DNA of 8,597 bases from contig CAIYTJ010000483.1 of assembly GCA_903929065.1 (NCBI GenBank), forward strand, positions 1-8,597, given 5' to 3'. Source of the stretch: an uncultured Bacteroidales bacterium. GTDB taxonomy: Bacteria > Bacteroidota > Bacteroidia > Bacteroidales > Paludibacteraceae. The translations under genes and the position numbers were made by a program. Below are positions 1 through 6,653 of the stretch, piece by piece. The notes under the pieces were generated by a model that was not told where the DNA came from, made no database searches, and saw only the letters and a list, made by a program, of their open reading frames with translations. Each line of letters opens with the position of its first letter. Position 1 is the stretch's first letter.

Positions 1-130
1 AGTAAATTTATTTATTCCCTGTATTTATATTTTGTATATAACGCTGAATATATGCATTTTAATTCAATTTTACAGACAGAATAAGACTTTTATAAGTACA
101 AAAAAATAAAAAATAATTTATTAAAAAGCC
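1..130. other. AT-rich upstream intergenic DNA, no gene seen
   Basis: This stretch is very AT-rich with homopolymer A runs near 101-120. I find no convincing reading frame, RNA gene or hairpin terminator in it. It is probably the distal part of the upstream region of the oxidoreductase operon; whatever gene lies to the left is outside the window. Confidence 0.5.
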
Positions 131-157
131 TTGTTTATTCAAATTTTATTACATTTG
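131..157 (+). promoter_or_regulatory. Bacteroidota-type promoter of the 2-oxoacid oxidoreductase operon
   Basis: A TTG at 131-133 is followed, after 16 bp, by TACATTTG at 150-157, an exact match to the Bacteroidota -7 consensus TAnnTTTG. The spacing is slightly shorter than the usual 17-23 bp. Transcription would start near 164, giving a leader of about 20 nt before the ATG at 183, which has no Shine-Dalgarno sequence, as is normal in this phylum. The 11-mer TTACATTTGTA (149-159) recurs on the other strand ahead of the DUF1015 gene. Confidence 0.65.
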
Positions 158-182
158 TAGGTCAATTTTAAATCATAACATA

Positions 183-407
183 ATGGCGAAAATAAAAGGT
201 GCGGTAGTTGTAAATACGGAACGGTGCAAAGGCTGCAATTTATGTGTAGTTGCCTGTCCTTCAAATGTTTTAGCACTAAATAAAGAGGCAAACTCTAAAG
301 GTTACAATTTTAGTACCATGGTCAATCCCGATGATTGCGTGGGTTGTGCTGCATGTGCCTGGGTTTGTCCGGATGCTTGTATAACCGTTTATAAAGTAAG
401 AGTTTAA
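183..407 (+). CDS. 2-oxoacid:ferredoxin oxidoreductase, ferredoxin-like (delta) subunit
   Basis: This 74-residue protein is a small dicluster ferredoxin and should be the electron-relay subunit of the oxidoreductase encoded by the next three genes. It has two complete [4Fe-4S] binding motifs: Cys15, 18, 21 and 25 (CxxCxxCxxxCP) and Cys52, 55, 58 and 62 (CVGCAACAWVCP). Electrons released from the TPP/CoA site in the beta subunit would pass through these clusters to a soluble ferredoxin in the cytoplasm. It has no signal peptide or membrane segment. Only 4 bp separate its stop from the next ATG, so translation is probably coupled. In KorD/VorD-type enzymes this subunit is encoded separately, as here, whereas in pyruvate:ferredoxin oxidoreductases it is often fused. 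The role as a dedicated subunit rests on the operon context. Confidence 0.93.
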   Translation: MAKIKGAVVVNTERCKGCNLCVVACPSNVLALNKEANSKGYNFSTMVNPDDCVGCAACAWVCPDACITVYKVRV

Positions 408-411
408 CAGA

Positions 412-1539
412 ATGTCTTACGATTTAAAACTAAAAGAAATGAATGATTCAAAAAAACAGAATATCGACGAAGTTGTGCTAATGAAAGGCAATGAAGCCAT
501 TGCTCATGCTGCAGTTCGTTGTGGTTGTGATGGTTACTTTGGTTATCCGATAACACCTCAATCGGAAATAATGGAAACTTTGATGGAACTTGAGCCCTGG
601 AATACCACCGGAATGGTTGTTTTACAGGTAGAAAGCGAAACTTCGTCCATTAATATGGTTTATGGAGCTGCCGGTTGCGGAAAAAAATCTATGACAAGTT
701 CTTCAAGCCCAGGCGTAAGTTTAATGCAGGAAGGAATTTCCTATATTGCCTGCGGTGAATTACCCTGCCTGATTGTGAACGTAATGCGTGGCGGTCCCGG
801 TTTGGGAACCATTCAACCAAGTCAAGCTGATTATTTTCAGTCGGTAAAAGGCGGTGGTCACGGCGATTACAAATTAATCACACTGGCACCTGCTTCCGTT
901 CAGGAAATGGCTGATTTTACGGTATTGGGGTTTGATTTGGCATTCAAATACAACACTCCGGCATTGCTTTTAGCAGACGGCGTTATCGGTCAAATGATGG
1001 AAAAAGTGGTGCTTCCACCTTTTCAACCACGTTTAACCGACGAAGAAATCGCCAAAAGAAGTCCGTGGGCAACGGTAGGAAAACCGGCAACCCGCAAACC
1101 AAATATTATCACGACATTATCACTGGAAGCAGAAGAAATGGAAACCATCAACCTTCGACTGCAAGCCAAATACCGTGAAATTGAAAAGAATGAAGTTTTA
1201 TTTGAAGAATACGACTGCGAGGATGCTGAATATCTTGTTGTGGCATTTGGAACAAGTGCACGCGTAAGTCAAAAAGCAGTGGAAATGGCCCGTGCAGAAG
1301 GCATTAAAGCCGGTTTGTTACGTCCGATTACACTTTATCCATTCCCGACTAATGCAATCAGTAATTATGCTGATAAAGTGAAAGGAATTCTGACGGTGGA
1401 AATGAGTGCAGGACAAATGGTTGAAGATGTGCGACTTGCAGTAAACGGCCGTGTGCCGGTTGAATTTTACGGAAGATTGGGCGGTATTGTTCCTTCTCCA
1501 GATGAAGTATTGAATGCGTTGAAAACCAAACTTGTTTAA
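412..1539 (+). CDS. vorB: 2-oxoacid:ferredoxin oxidoreductase alpha subunit (VorB/KorA type)
   Basis: This 375-residue protein is the alpha subunit of the ferredoxin-dependent 2-oxoacid oxidoreductase, carrying the pyrimidine-binding (PYR) half of the TPP site and the substrate pocket. Visible motifs are MKGNEAIAHAA (24-34), the family signature YPITPQSE (45-52), the E-S-E-T segment (74-77) in the cofactor-contact region, MRGGPGLGT (125-133) and GHGDYK (149-154). A transketolase C-terminal-like domain follows from about 272, with LRPITLYPFP at 303-312 and VEMSAGQM at 329-336. The reading frame is intact and slightly long for the family because of a charged N-terminal extension of about 20 residues; Met10 (439) or Met24 (481) could be alternative starts. 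I chose 412 because it follows the upstream stop by 4 bp. VorB-like annotation suggests branched-chain substrates, but 2-oxoglutarate is equally plausible; the sequence does not decide. Confidence 0.93.
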   Translation: MSYDLKLKEMNDSKKQNIDEVVLMKGNEAIAHAAVRCGCDGYFGYPITPQSEIMETLMELEPWNTTGMVVLQVESETSSINMVYGAAGCGKKSMTSSSSPGVSLMQEGISYIACGELPCLIVNVMRGGPGLGTIQPSQADYFQSVKGGGHGDYKLITLAPASVQEMADFTVLGFDLAFKYNTPALLLADGVIGQMMEKVVLPPFQPRLTDEEIAKRSPWATVGKPATRKPNIITTLSLEAEEMETINLRLQAKYREIEKNEVLFEEYDCEDAEYLVVAFGTSARVSQKAVEMARAEGIKAGLLRPITLYPFPTNAISNYADKVKGILTVEMSAGQMVEDVRLAVNGRVPVEFYGRLGGIVPSPDEVLNALKTKLV

Positions 1540-1627
1540 AGACATTGACCATTTAAACATTGACTATTTATCATTTAAATGTTTTTAATGGTAAATGGTA
1601 AATCAAAAAATAGTAAATTAAAACGTT
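1540..1627. repeat. Intercistronic spacer of 7-8 bp words, mirrored halves (spacer A)
   Basis: The 88-bp gap between alpha and beta genes is built of short repeated words. On the left, a 15-bp unit beginning ACATTGAC occurs at 1542-1556 and 1557-1571 (13 of 15 identical), followed by CATTTAAATG. On the right, the heptad AATGGTA repeats exactly at 1587-1593 and 1594-1600, then decays. The halves are complementary: ATTTATCATTTA (1566-1577) pairs with TAAATGGTAAAT (1592-1603) with one G-T wobble, leaving a 14-nt loop. ACCATTTA (1548-1555) is also the exact complement of 1592-1599. There is no T tract, so it is not a classical terminator. The same architecture recurs in two other spacers of this window. 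Confidence 0.7.
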
Positions 1628-2389
1628 ATGACAACAGCTGAAATAATAAACCCTGCAAATTTGGTTTACGAAAAACCGAAACTATTAAATGACACTCCAA
1701 TGCACTACTGCCCGGGTTGCAGTCACGGTGTGGTTCATAAACTGATTGCTGAAATTATCGGCGAAATGGATATGCAGGAAAAAACTATCGCCATTGCGCC
1801 TGTTGGCTGTGCGGTTTTTGCATACAAATACATTGATGTGGACTGGCAACAAGCTGCACACGGACGCGCTCCTGCTGTTGCAACAGCCGTCAAACGCCTT
1901 ATGCCTGATCGCTTGGTATTCACTTACCAGGGTGACGGAGATTTAGCAGCCATCGGAACGGCTGAAACCATTCATGCGTGTAACCGCGGTGAAAATATTG
2001 CCATTATTTTTATCAATAATGGAATCTACGGAATGACCGGAGGGCAAATGGCACCAACGACATTGGATGGAATGAAATCCTCAACCTGTCCGAATGGCCG
2101 TAATGTGGAATTAAATGGAAATCCGCTTGATATCACTAAATTATTGGCTCAATTGGATGGAACCTGTTACGTTACACGTCAAAGTGTTCACAATATAGCC
2201 AATACACGTAAAACTAAGAAAGCTATTCAAAAAGCTTTTGAAAATTCTATGGCTGGAAAAGGAACTTCGGTTGTAGAAGTAGTTTCAACCTGTAACTCCG
2301 GATGGAAAATGACACCGGAAGCTTCCAACGACTGGATGGTGGCAAATATGTTTCCGAAATATCCTCTTGGCGATTTGAAAAACGAATAA
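1628..2389 (+). CDS. 2-oxoacid:ferredoxin oxidoreductase beta subunit, TPP-binding
   Basis: This 253-residue protein is the catalytic beta subunit (KorB/VorA-like), which binds the diphosphate half of thiamine pyrophosphate, Mg2+ and a [4Fe-4S] cluster. The TPP motif begins with GDGDLAAIG (102-110) and ends with the Mg-binding segment NNGIYGMTGGQ (130-140). Four cysteines, Cys28 and Cys31 (CPGC), Cys61 and Cys222, have a spacing like the cluster ligands known from related two-subunit archaeal enzymes, so a proximal cluster is likely. HGRAPAVATAVK (78-89) is also typical. The size is close to the 250-290 residues usual for the beta subunit and the frame is intact. It sits third in the operon, separated from alpha by an unusual 88-bp repeat-built spacer and from gamma by a similar 82-bp one. 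Substrate choice cannot be read off the sequence. Confidence 0.94.
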   Translation: MTTAEIINPANLVYEKPKLLNDTPMHYCPGCSHGVVHKLIAEIIGEMDMQEKTIAIAPVGCAVFAYKYIDVDWQQAAHGRAPAVATAVKRLMPDRLVFTYQGDGDLAAIGTAETIHACNRGENIAIIFINNGIYGMTGGQMAPTTLDGMKSSTCPNGRNVELNGNPLDITKLLAQLDGTCYVTRQSVHNIANTRKTKKAIQKAFENSMAGKGTSVVEVVSTCNSGWKMTPEASNDWMVANMFPKYPLGDLKNE

Positions 2390-2471
2390 AATTTCCAATT
2401 TTTTAATTTACAATTCCCAATTGAAACTAAATAATTGGAAATTGGAAATTGATAATTATATAATTGAATAT
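2390..2471. repeat. Intercistronic spacer of 7-8 bp words, mirrored halves (spacer B)
   Basis: The 82 bp between the beta stop and the preferred gamma start are almost wholly built of AATT-headed words. The left half reads AATTTCC, AATTTTTT, AATTTAC, AATTCCC, AATTGAA (2390-2425). The right half reads AATTGGA, AATTGGA, AATTGAT, AATTATAT, AATTGAAT (2433-2469). AATTTCCAATT at 2390-2400 is the exact reverse complement of 2433-2443, so the spacer can fold into a long interrupted hairpin. There is no T tract after the stem. Word length, total length and mirrored layout match the spacers at 1540-1627 and 6654-6743. Confidence 0.75.
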
Positions 2472-3017
2472 ATGAAAGAAGAAATAATCATAGCAGGATT
2501 TGGCGGACAAGGCGTACTTTCGATGGGTAAAATACTCGCTTATTCAGGGTTAATGCAAGGTCAGGAAGTAAGTTGGATGCCATCTTACGGACCGGAACAA
2601 CGTGGTGGAACAGCCAATGTAACCGTGATTCTGAGCGACGAACGGATCAGTTCGCCTGTTTTGAATTCGTATGACACGGCAATAGTTTTAAACCAGCCAT
2701 CTCTCGATAAATTTGAAAGCAAGGTAAAACCTGGCGGAACCTTAATTTTCGACAGTAACGGTTTCCACCGTTTCCCTACACGCACCGATATTAATATTTA
2801 TCAGATTGACGCCATTGAATATGCTTATGCCAACGATACTACCAAAACGTTCAATATGATTATTCTTGGCGGTTTATTGAAGGTTCGTCCGATTGTACTG
2901 ATTGAAAATGTATTGAAAGGATTGAAAAAATCACTTCCTGAACGCCACCACCACTTGATTCCGATGAATGAAAAAGCCATTCAAACCGGAATGGAATTAA
3001 TAAAGAAACTGAATTAA
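2472..3017 (+). CDS. 2-oxoacid:ferredoxin oxidoreductase gamma subunit
   Basis: This is the gamma subunit (KorC/VorC-like), about 181 residues from the ATG at 2472. It completes the four-subunit enzyme. Hallmarks are IIIAGFGGQGV (5-15), a glycine-rich loop near the N-terminus that is almost invariant in the family, and PSYGPEQRGGTANV (37-50), which lies near the CoA site in related structures. The frame extends upstream to a TTG at 2421, but those 17 extra codons fall inside the repeat-built spacer and precede the expected N-terminus (MKEEIIIAGFGGQG), so 2472 is much the better start. The protein ends with a short helical segment. Its stop is 22 bp before a strong hairpin terminator, so it is the last gene of the operon. 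Confidence 0.93.
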   Translation: MKEEIIIAGFGGQGVLSMGKILAYSGLMQGQEVSWMPSYGPEQRGGTANVTVILSDERISSPVLNSYDTAIVLNQPSLDKFESKVKPGGTLIFDSNGFHRFPTRTDINIYQIDAIEYAYANDTTKTFNMIILGGLLKVRPIVLIENVLKGLKKSLPERHHHLIPMNEKAIQTGMELIKKLN

Positions 3018-3039
3018 AAATCGATCGATAATATACATC

Positions 3040-3077
3040 AAAAAACGCTGCAAACTCACAAGTTTGCAGCGTTTTTT
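3040..3077. terminator. Bidirectional intrinsic terminator between gamma gene and folA
   Basis: A perfect 11-bp GC-rich stem (CGCTGCAAACT 3046-3056 with AGTTTGCAGCG 3061-3071) encloses the 4-nt loop CACA. It is flanked by six A on the left (3040-3045) and six T on the right (3072-3077), which extend the stem and provide a T tract in both directions. It lies between two convergent genes (stops at 3017 and 3092), so it should end both the oxidoreductase operon and the folA transcript. Confidence 0.93.
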
Positions 3078-3091
3078 ATGTCTTAATTTAT

Positions 3092-3586
3092 TTATTTCCT
3101 TTTATATTCTACAAAAGAATAAGCATACAGATTCTTTTCATCAGGTTCATAGTCTTCACGACTAACTTCTTCCCAAACGTCAAAATCAATTTCCGGGAAA
3201 AAAGTGTCAGCTGAAAATTTATCGTGCACCCACGTGATGTACATGTAATCAACTTTGTCAATGCTTTGTTTGTAAACAGTAGCACCACCCATTATAAAAA
3301 CCTGTTCTTCGTGTTCACAGAGGAAAATAGCATCTTCCAGCGAATCTGCTTCGAAGTAACCTTCGCTTACTCCTTCTGACATTACGGATGTCAAAACAAT
3401 GTTTTTGCGGTTGGGAAGCGGTCCTTTCGGCAAACTTTCAAAAGTACGTTTTCCCATCACAACGGCGTGACCCGTAGTAAGTTGTCTAAAATGCTTCAAG
3501 TCTGCCGGCAAATGCCAGGGTAGATTGTTTGATTTACCGATAGCGTAATTATCGGCAACGGCGGCAATAATCGAAATTTTTGACAT
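3092..3586 (-). CDS. folA: Dihydrofolate reductase
   Basis: This 164-residue protein is dihydrofolate reductase, which reduces dihydrofolate to tetrahydrofolate with NADPH in the cytoplasm. Motifs in order: SIIAAVADNYAIGK (5-18), NNLPWHLPADLKHF (20-33) with Asp29 as the likely proton-relay acid (equivalent to Asp27 in E. coli), the NADPH-contacting MGKRTFESLP (44-53), and the nucleotide-binding FIMGGATVY (97-105). Length and motif spacing are normal for chromosomal bacterial DHFR and the frame is intact. The upstream gene on the same strand is thymidylate synthase, which produces the dihydrofolate this enzyme recycles. A terminator and a separate promoter lie between the two, so they are probably transcribed independently. 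Nothing suggests a plasmid-borne trimethoprim-resistant form; it looks like the housekeeping gene. Confidence 0.96.
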   Translation of the reverse strand: MSKISIIAAVADNYAIGKSNNLPWHLPADLKHFRQLTTGHAVVMGKRTFESLPKGPLPNRKNIVLTSVMSEGVSEGYFEADSLEDAIFLCEHEEQVFIMGGATVYKQSIDKVDYMYITWVHDKFSADTFFPEIDFDVWEEVSREDYEPDEKNLYAYSFVEYKRK

Positions 3587-3643
3587 AAATATTATATTTA
3601 AAGAAATGCTTTCGCTTTAGGCGGTCTTCTTTCAGACGGCTTG

Positions 3644-3672
3644 CAAAACTACAAAAAAAAACGGATAATCAA
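3644..3672 (-). promoter_or_regulatory. Bacteroidota-type promoter of folA
   Basis: On the minus strand, TTG (3672-3670) is followed after 18 bp by TAGTTTTG (3651-3644), an exact TAnnTTTG match with consensus spacing. The start site would be near 3637, giving a leader of about 50 nt before the folA ATG. The -33 TTG lies in the loop and stem edge of the thyA terminator, so the two signals physically overlap. Confidence 0.7.
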
Positions 3673-3689
3673 TTCCGACTATCCGTTTT
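3653..3689 (-). terminator. Intrinsic terminator downstream of thyA
   Basis: Read on the minus strand, a stem of 13 pairs including one G-U (arms 3689-3677 and 3670-3658, core ACGGATAGTC / GATTATCCGT) encloses the 6-nt loop GGAATT. It is followed by an uninterrupted run of nine T (3661-3653). It is about 100 bp past the thyA stop and just before the folA -7 box, so it should separate the thyA transcript from folA. Confidence 0.88.
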
Positions 3690-3761
3690 AAAATATCATT
3701 TAACTGTATGTAAAAGTTTTATTTTTGTATGAAACTATTACAATTCTTATATTAGATTATG

Positions 3762-3779
3762 CGAATTGCAATCAATTCG
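3762..3779. repeat. Small perfect inverted repeat downstream of thyA
   Basis: CGAATTG (3762-3768) and CAATTCG (3773-3779) form a perfect 7-bp stem with a 4-nt loop, 12 bp beyond the thyA stop. No T tract follows in either direction, so it is not a clear terminator. It might protect the 3' end of the thyA mRNA, or be chance in AT-rich DNA. Confidence 0.45.
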
Positions 3780-3791
3780 ACTATTTAAATA

Positions 3792-4622
3792 TCAGATAGC
3801 TAACTCAAGTTTGCTCTTTATCTTGGTTATCTTGTCGGTATTTTCTATGATAAAATCGTCGACCGTGAATTCACTGAAAGACTTATTTTCAATCAGTTTA
3901 ATGGTTGGTTGAGTTTCCAAAGGCTCCTTATTAAGCAATTCATTTACAGCGTCAAAATGCCTGTCGTATATATGAAGATTTTGTACGAAGTGACAAAAAA
4001 CTCCGGGTTTATATCCTAAATGCGAACAAACCATTAACATCAATGCCACATATTGAGTTTTATTGATATAATTTGCTACCAGATAATCTGAACTCCGCTG
4101 AACAAGCGTTACGTCCAGATATATTTCATTACCAACTTTGCGGGCACTCCACAGCGTTTCATAGGCACAAGGATACAAACCTTTGGTTTCTTTTAAATCA
4201 GCATATTGATACAAATTTAAAATATGCCGCCGTCCAAAAGGACTCTTAGCCAACCCATCCAACAATTCATTCATCAAATTATACTTGTTGACCGTATATC
4301 CATACCGGTTACCAATAGTAGAATCACCAATATTCCATTCGTCCCACCAGTTTATGCCTAATTCATGAGCAGTATCTAATGAATTTGATTGTTTTTGATA
4401 TATCCACAGAATTTCTTTTATACCTGTTTTAATGGCCGTATTTCTCAGTGTAGTTATCGGAAACTCATTTTTTGAAATATCATATTTTTCAAAGACCTGA
4501 GTAATAAATTTCGACTTTGCTTCAACCCCATCAGCATATTTGGGTCTTGAGTTTTCATCCCAATATCCATTCTGAAGAATTTCGTTTATATTTTCAATGA
4601 AAAATTTATCTGCTTTAATCAT
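3792..4622 (-). CDS. thyA: Thymidylate synthase, divergent (B. subtilis ThyA / phage phi3T branch)
   Basis: This 276-residue protein is a folate-dependent thymidylate synthase: dUMP plus methylene-tetrahydrofolate gives dTMP plus dihydrofolate. Visible are KEILW (69-73, with the conserved Glu70), WWDEW (92-96), the paired arginines Arg131-Arg132, the catalytic Cys152, QRSSD (175-179), Asn187, and HIY (217-219), followed by the usual short hydrophobic C-terminus (LELAI). Asn187 corresponds to the residue that selects dUMP over dCMP, so a dCMP hydroxymethylase is unlikely. The Cys is followed by AYETLW rather than the common HxxxQF, and the usual GxPFN segment reads ANYIN. This fits the B. subtilis ThyA/phi3T branch better than the E. 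coli type. The gene is only about one third GC by spot counts, well below its neighbours, which suggests transfer. It lies 48 bp after the PorE-like gene with no visible terminator, so co-transcription is possible. Confidence 0.9.
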   Translation of the reverse strand: MIKADKFFIENINEILQNGYWDENSRPKYADGVEAKSKFITQVFEKYDISKNEFPITTLRNTAIKTGIKEILWIYQKQSNSLDTAHELGINWWDEWNIGDSTIGNRYGYTVNKYNLMNELLDGLAKSPFGRRHILNLYQYADLKETKGLYPCAYETLWSARKVGNEIYLDVTLVQRSSDYLVANYINKTQYVALMLMVCSHLGYKPGVFCHFVQNLHIYDRHFDAVNELLNKEPLETQPTIKLIENKSFSEFTVDDFIIENTDKITKIKSKLELAI

Positions 4623-4670
4623 ATATCAAACATTAAACAATTATTGAACACAGCTGCACTTTTTACTTAT

Positions 4671-6653
4671 CTAATATAGTTTATAAGTCGTTTTCACCAC
4701 CCTGAATTCGGTGCGGCGATTAATCTGATTGGCTGTTTCCTGTTGTTCGGGAGTGAGTTTCAGAATAAAATCCTGAGTCAAAACATCATTTTCTTTCAGG
4801 AAAGCATATTTTTTGGCAAGAGCTGCATCAACAACCACCGGTTTATCTTTTCCATTTCCAACAGAAGTCAATCGTTGAGCTTCAATTCCTTTTGAGATCA
4901 GGTAATCAACAACCGATTTGGCACGTCGCTGCGATAAAACCATATTTTCCGTTGCACTTCCTACGTAATCGGTATTGGCACTGATTTCAATGGTGATATT
5001 CGGATTGTCAGTAAGCATTTTTACCAACACCTGCAAACCGCTTTCCGAAGCAGGAGTCAAATCCCATTTGCCGAATTCGTAGAAAATATTCTCAATCTGA
5101 ATCGGTTTCGATATGGATGACAATTTGAAATTTACTTTGAATGTTTTGCTTTCAGTCATGCCCTGCGTAGAAACGGCATTCTTCTGATTGAGATAACCGC
5201 GGGCTGTTGCCAGCATGACGCAATCCATGTCTTTATCCAGTTTCAGGCGGTAGGTACCATCTTTTTTGGATTGAATGCGGGCATTCACACCCGTATTGCT
5301 TATCATTCTGACTGTCGCATCGGGAATTTCAACACCTTTTTCGTCGGTGACTTTTCCTTCAATGCTGTAAGCCAGTTCGGGTATTTCAAAACTCCAGATG
5401 GCGTCAATTCCCTTGGTTTCGTTTCTGTTCGATGAGAAATAACCTTTTTGCGATTTGCCTTCGAAAGTCATTCCAAAATCATCTGCAGAAGAATTTATTG
5501 GCGAACCCATATTTTCCACCATCCAGCCGCCCTCTTTTTTAGGAGTTGCTTTGTAAATATCCAGCCCGCCAAAGCCTATTCGTCCGTTTGAAGAGAAATA
5601 CAACGTTCCATCGGCACTTACGCTCGGGAACATTTCATCGCCGGGCGTATTAATGTCCGGACCAAGGTTTTCGATATACTTGCATTCTCCGTTTACCAGC
5701 GTGCCTTTCCAAATGTCTTTGCCGCCCAATCCTTTTTTGGAATCGGACACAAAATACAAAGTCTGTCCGTCAGGTGAAATAGCCGGATGAGCCACTGAAA
5801 CCGTGCTATCTTTGAAAATAGTAATCTTTTGCGGTTTACTCCAGGTACCTCCGGCACGGTTGGACATCATGATTTCGGTTCCACGCGCTCCATCGGCCAC
5901 ATAGGGCGAACGGGTGAAAAACATCATCTTTCCATCCGAGCTGAATGAACAAATACCTTCATCGTTTATCGAGTTTATATCACCTTCAATTGCCTCGGGT
6001 GTTTCCCATTTTCCGGTGGCATTCTTACGGCTCACAAAAATATCGTTGTTTGGCAAACCGGTGATGGCGCTGTTCTTCTGAACGGCTTTCTTATCTGCCG
6101 GTCGTGTAGAGGTAAATGCAATCATCTCGGCACTCGTACCTGCATAGGCCGGACTGAAACTGGAAGTACGGCGCAAATTAAAATCCGTCGACCGTTTCAC
6201 CACAAATTTGTTAGGGGTTTTCAACAATTCAGCCGCATTCTTTGAAGCGGTCAATCCGTTTAATGCCACAATATTCGTACTGTCATTTTCCAGGTATATA
6301 TCGTAGTATTTGGCAGCTTCGGCGTATTTTCCGTTTTGTTGAAGTACCTGCGCGTATCTCAGGAATACAATCGAATCGGAATAATTATTCCGAATGGCAT
6401 TCAGGTATGCCTGCTCTGCCCTGCCCTGATTTATGAGCCGGTAACATTCGGCCTGACGAAAAGCAATTTTTCCTTTCAACGGTTTTTCCTTGGATGTCAG
6501 GGCGGAATAAATACCTTTGTACATATCGCCGGCAGCACTGTATTCACCGATTTCATACCGTGTATCGGCCTTTTTTATACGTGCCTTGATACCACAACCC
6601 GCCAACAGGATGGTTGTTGCAAGAAAAATGAAAACCGGGAATTTTAGACGCAT
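4671..6653 (-). CDS. porE: PorE-like OmpA-family lipoprotein (TPR, beta-propeller, CarboxypepD_reg, OmpA_C)
   Basis: This 660-residue protein has a lipoprotein signal peptide with lipobox LAGC and Cys20. TPR-like helices follow at about 28-135. A PD40/WD40-type propeller spans about 150-425, with repeats such as CSFSSDGKMMFF (235-246), AISPDGQTLYF (291-301) and PSVSADGTLYFSS (343-355). A carboxypeptidase-regulatory-like fold lies at about 428-511 and an OmpA C-terminal domain at about 518-655. In the last, Asp562 and Arg577 have the 15-residue spacing of the Asp/Arg pair that binds diaminopimelate in OmpA, so peptidoglycan binding is likely. This domain order matches Porphyromonas gingivalis PorE (PG1058), a type IX secretion component thought to anchor the machine to the cell wall; other Bacteroidota OmpA-family proteins share it, so orthology is an inference. 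The protein should sit on the periplasmic face of the outer membrane. A repeat-built 90-bp spacer separates it from the DUF1015 gene upstream. Confidence 0.8.
   Translation of the reverse strand: MRLKFPVFIFLATTILLAGCGIKARIKKADTRYEIGEYSAAGDMYKGIYSALTSKEKPLKGKIAFRQAECYRLINQGRAEQAYLNAIRNNYSDSIVFLRYAQVLQQNGKYAEAAKYYDIYLENDSTNIVALNGLTASKNAAELLKTPNKFVVKRSTDFNLRRTSSFSPAYAGTSAEMIAFTSTRPADKKAVQKNSAITGLPNNDIFVSRKNATGKWETPEAIEGDINSINDEGICSFSSDGKMMFFTRSPYVADGARGTEIMMSNRAGGTWSKPQKITIFKDSTVSVAHPAISPDGQTLYFVSDSKKGLGGKDIWKGTLVNGECKYIENLGPDINTPGDEMFPSVSADGTLYFSSNGRIGFGGLDIYKATPKKEGGWMVENMGSPINSSADDFGMTFEGKSQKGYFSSNRNETKGIDAIWSFEIPELAYSIEGKVTDEKGVEIPDATVRMISNTGVNARIQSKKDGTYRLKLDKDMDCVMLATARGYLNQKNAVSTQGMTESKTFKVNFKLSSISKPIQIENIFYEFGKWDLTPASESGLQVLVKMLTDNPNITIEISANTDYVGSATENMVLSQRRAKSVVDYLISKGIEAQRLTSVGNGKDKPVVVDAALAKKYAFLKENDVLTQDFILKLTPEQQETANQINRRTEFRVVKTTYKLY

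Noticed and set aside
1318..1560. Two minus-strand open frames (1318-1560 and 1358-1552)
   Set aside because: Antisense to the 3' end of the alpha subunit gene, no family features, and they run into the repeat spacer.
1540..1603. CRISPR-like or transposon-end repeat in the spacers
   Set aside because: Words are only 7-8 bp and degenerate, with no regular spacers of 30 bp or so, no target duplications and no transposase; neither explanation fits.
2421..2471. N-terminal extension of the gamma subunit from a TTG start
   Set aside because: The 17 extra codons are the right half of the repeat-built spacer; the conserved N-terminus begins at the ATG at 2472.
3020..3029. Ten-base palindrome ATCGATCGAT after the gamma gene
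   Set aside because: Short, without a spacer or repeats nearby; it can occur by chance and the adjacent terminator already explains the region.
3587..3643. Riboswitch in the folA leader
   Set aside because: The leader is only about 50 nt and shows just weak hairpins (for example around 3621-3640); too short for a known folate-sensing riboswitch.
4623..4670. Promoter for thyA in the 48-bp gap
   Set aside because: The best candidate, TAATGTTTG on the minus strand, has one extra base between TA and TTTG and no -33 element at a suitable distance.
6242..6647. Plus-strand open frames of 64 and 103 codons
   Set aside because: Antisense to the N-terminal part of the PorE-like gene, whose lipobox and TPR region are convincing.
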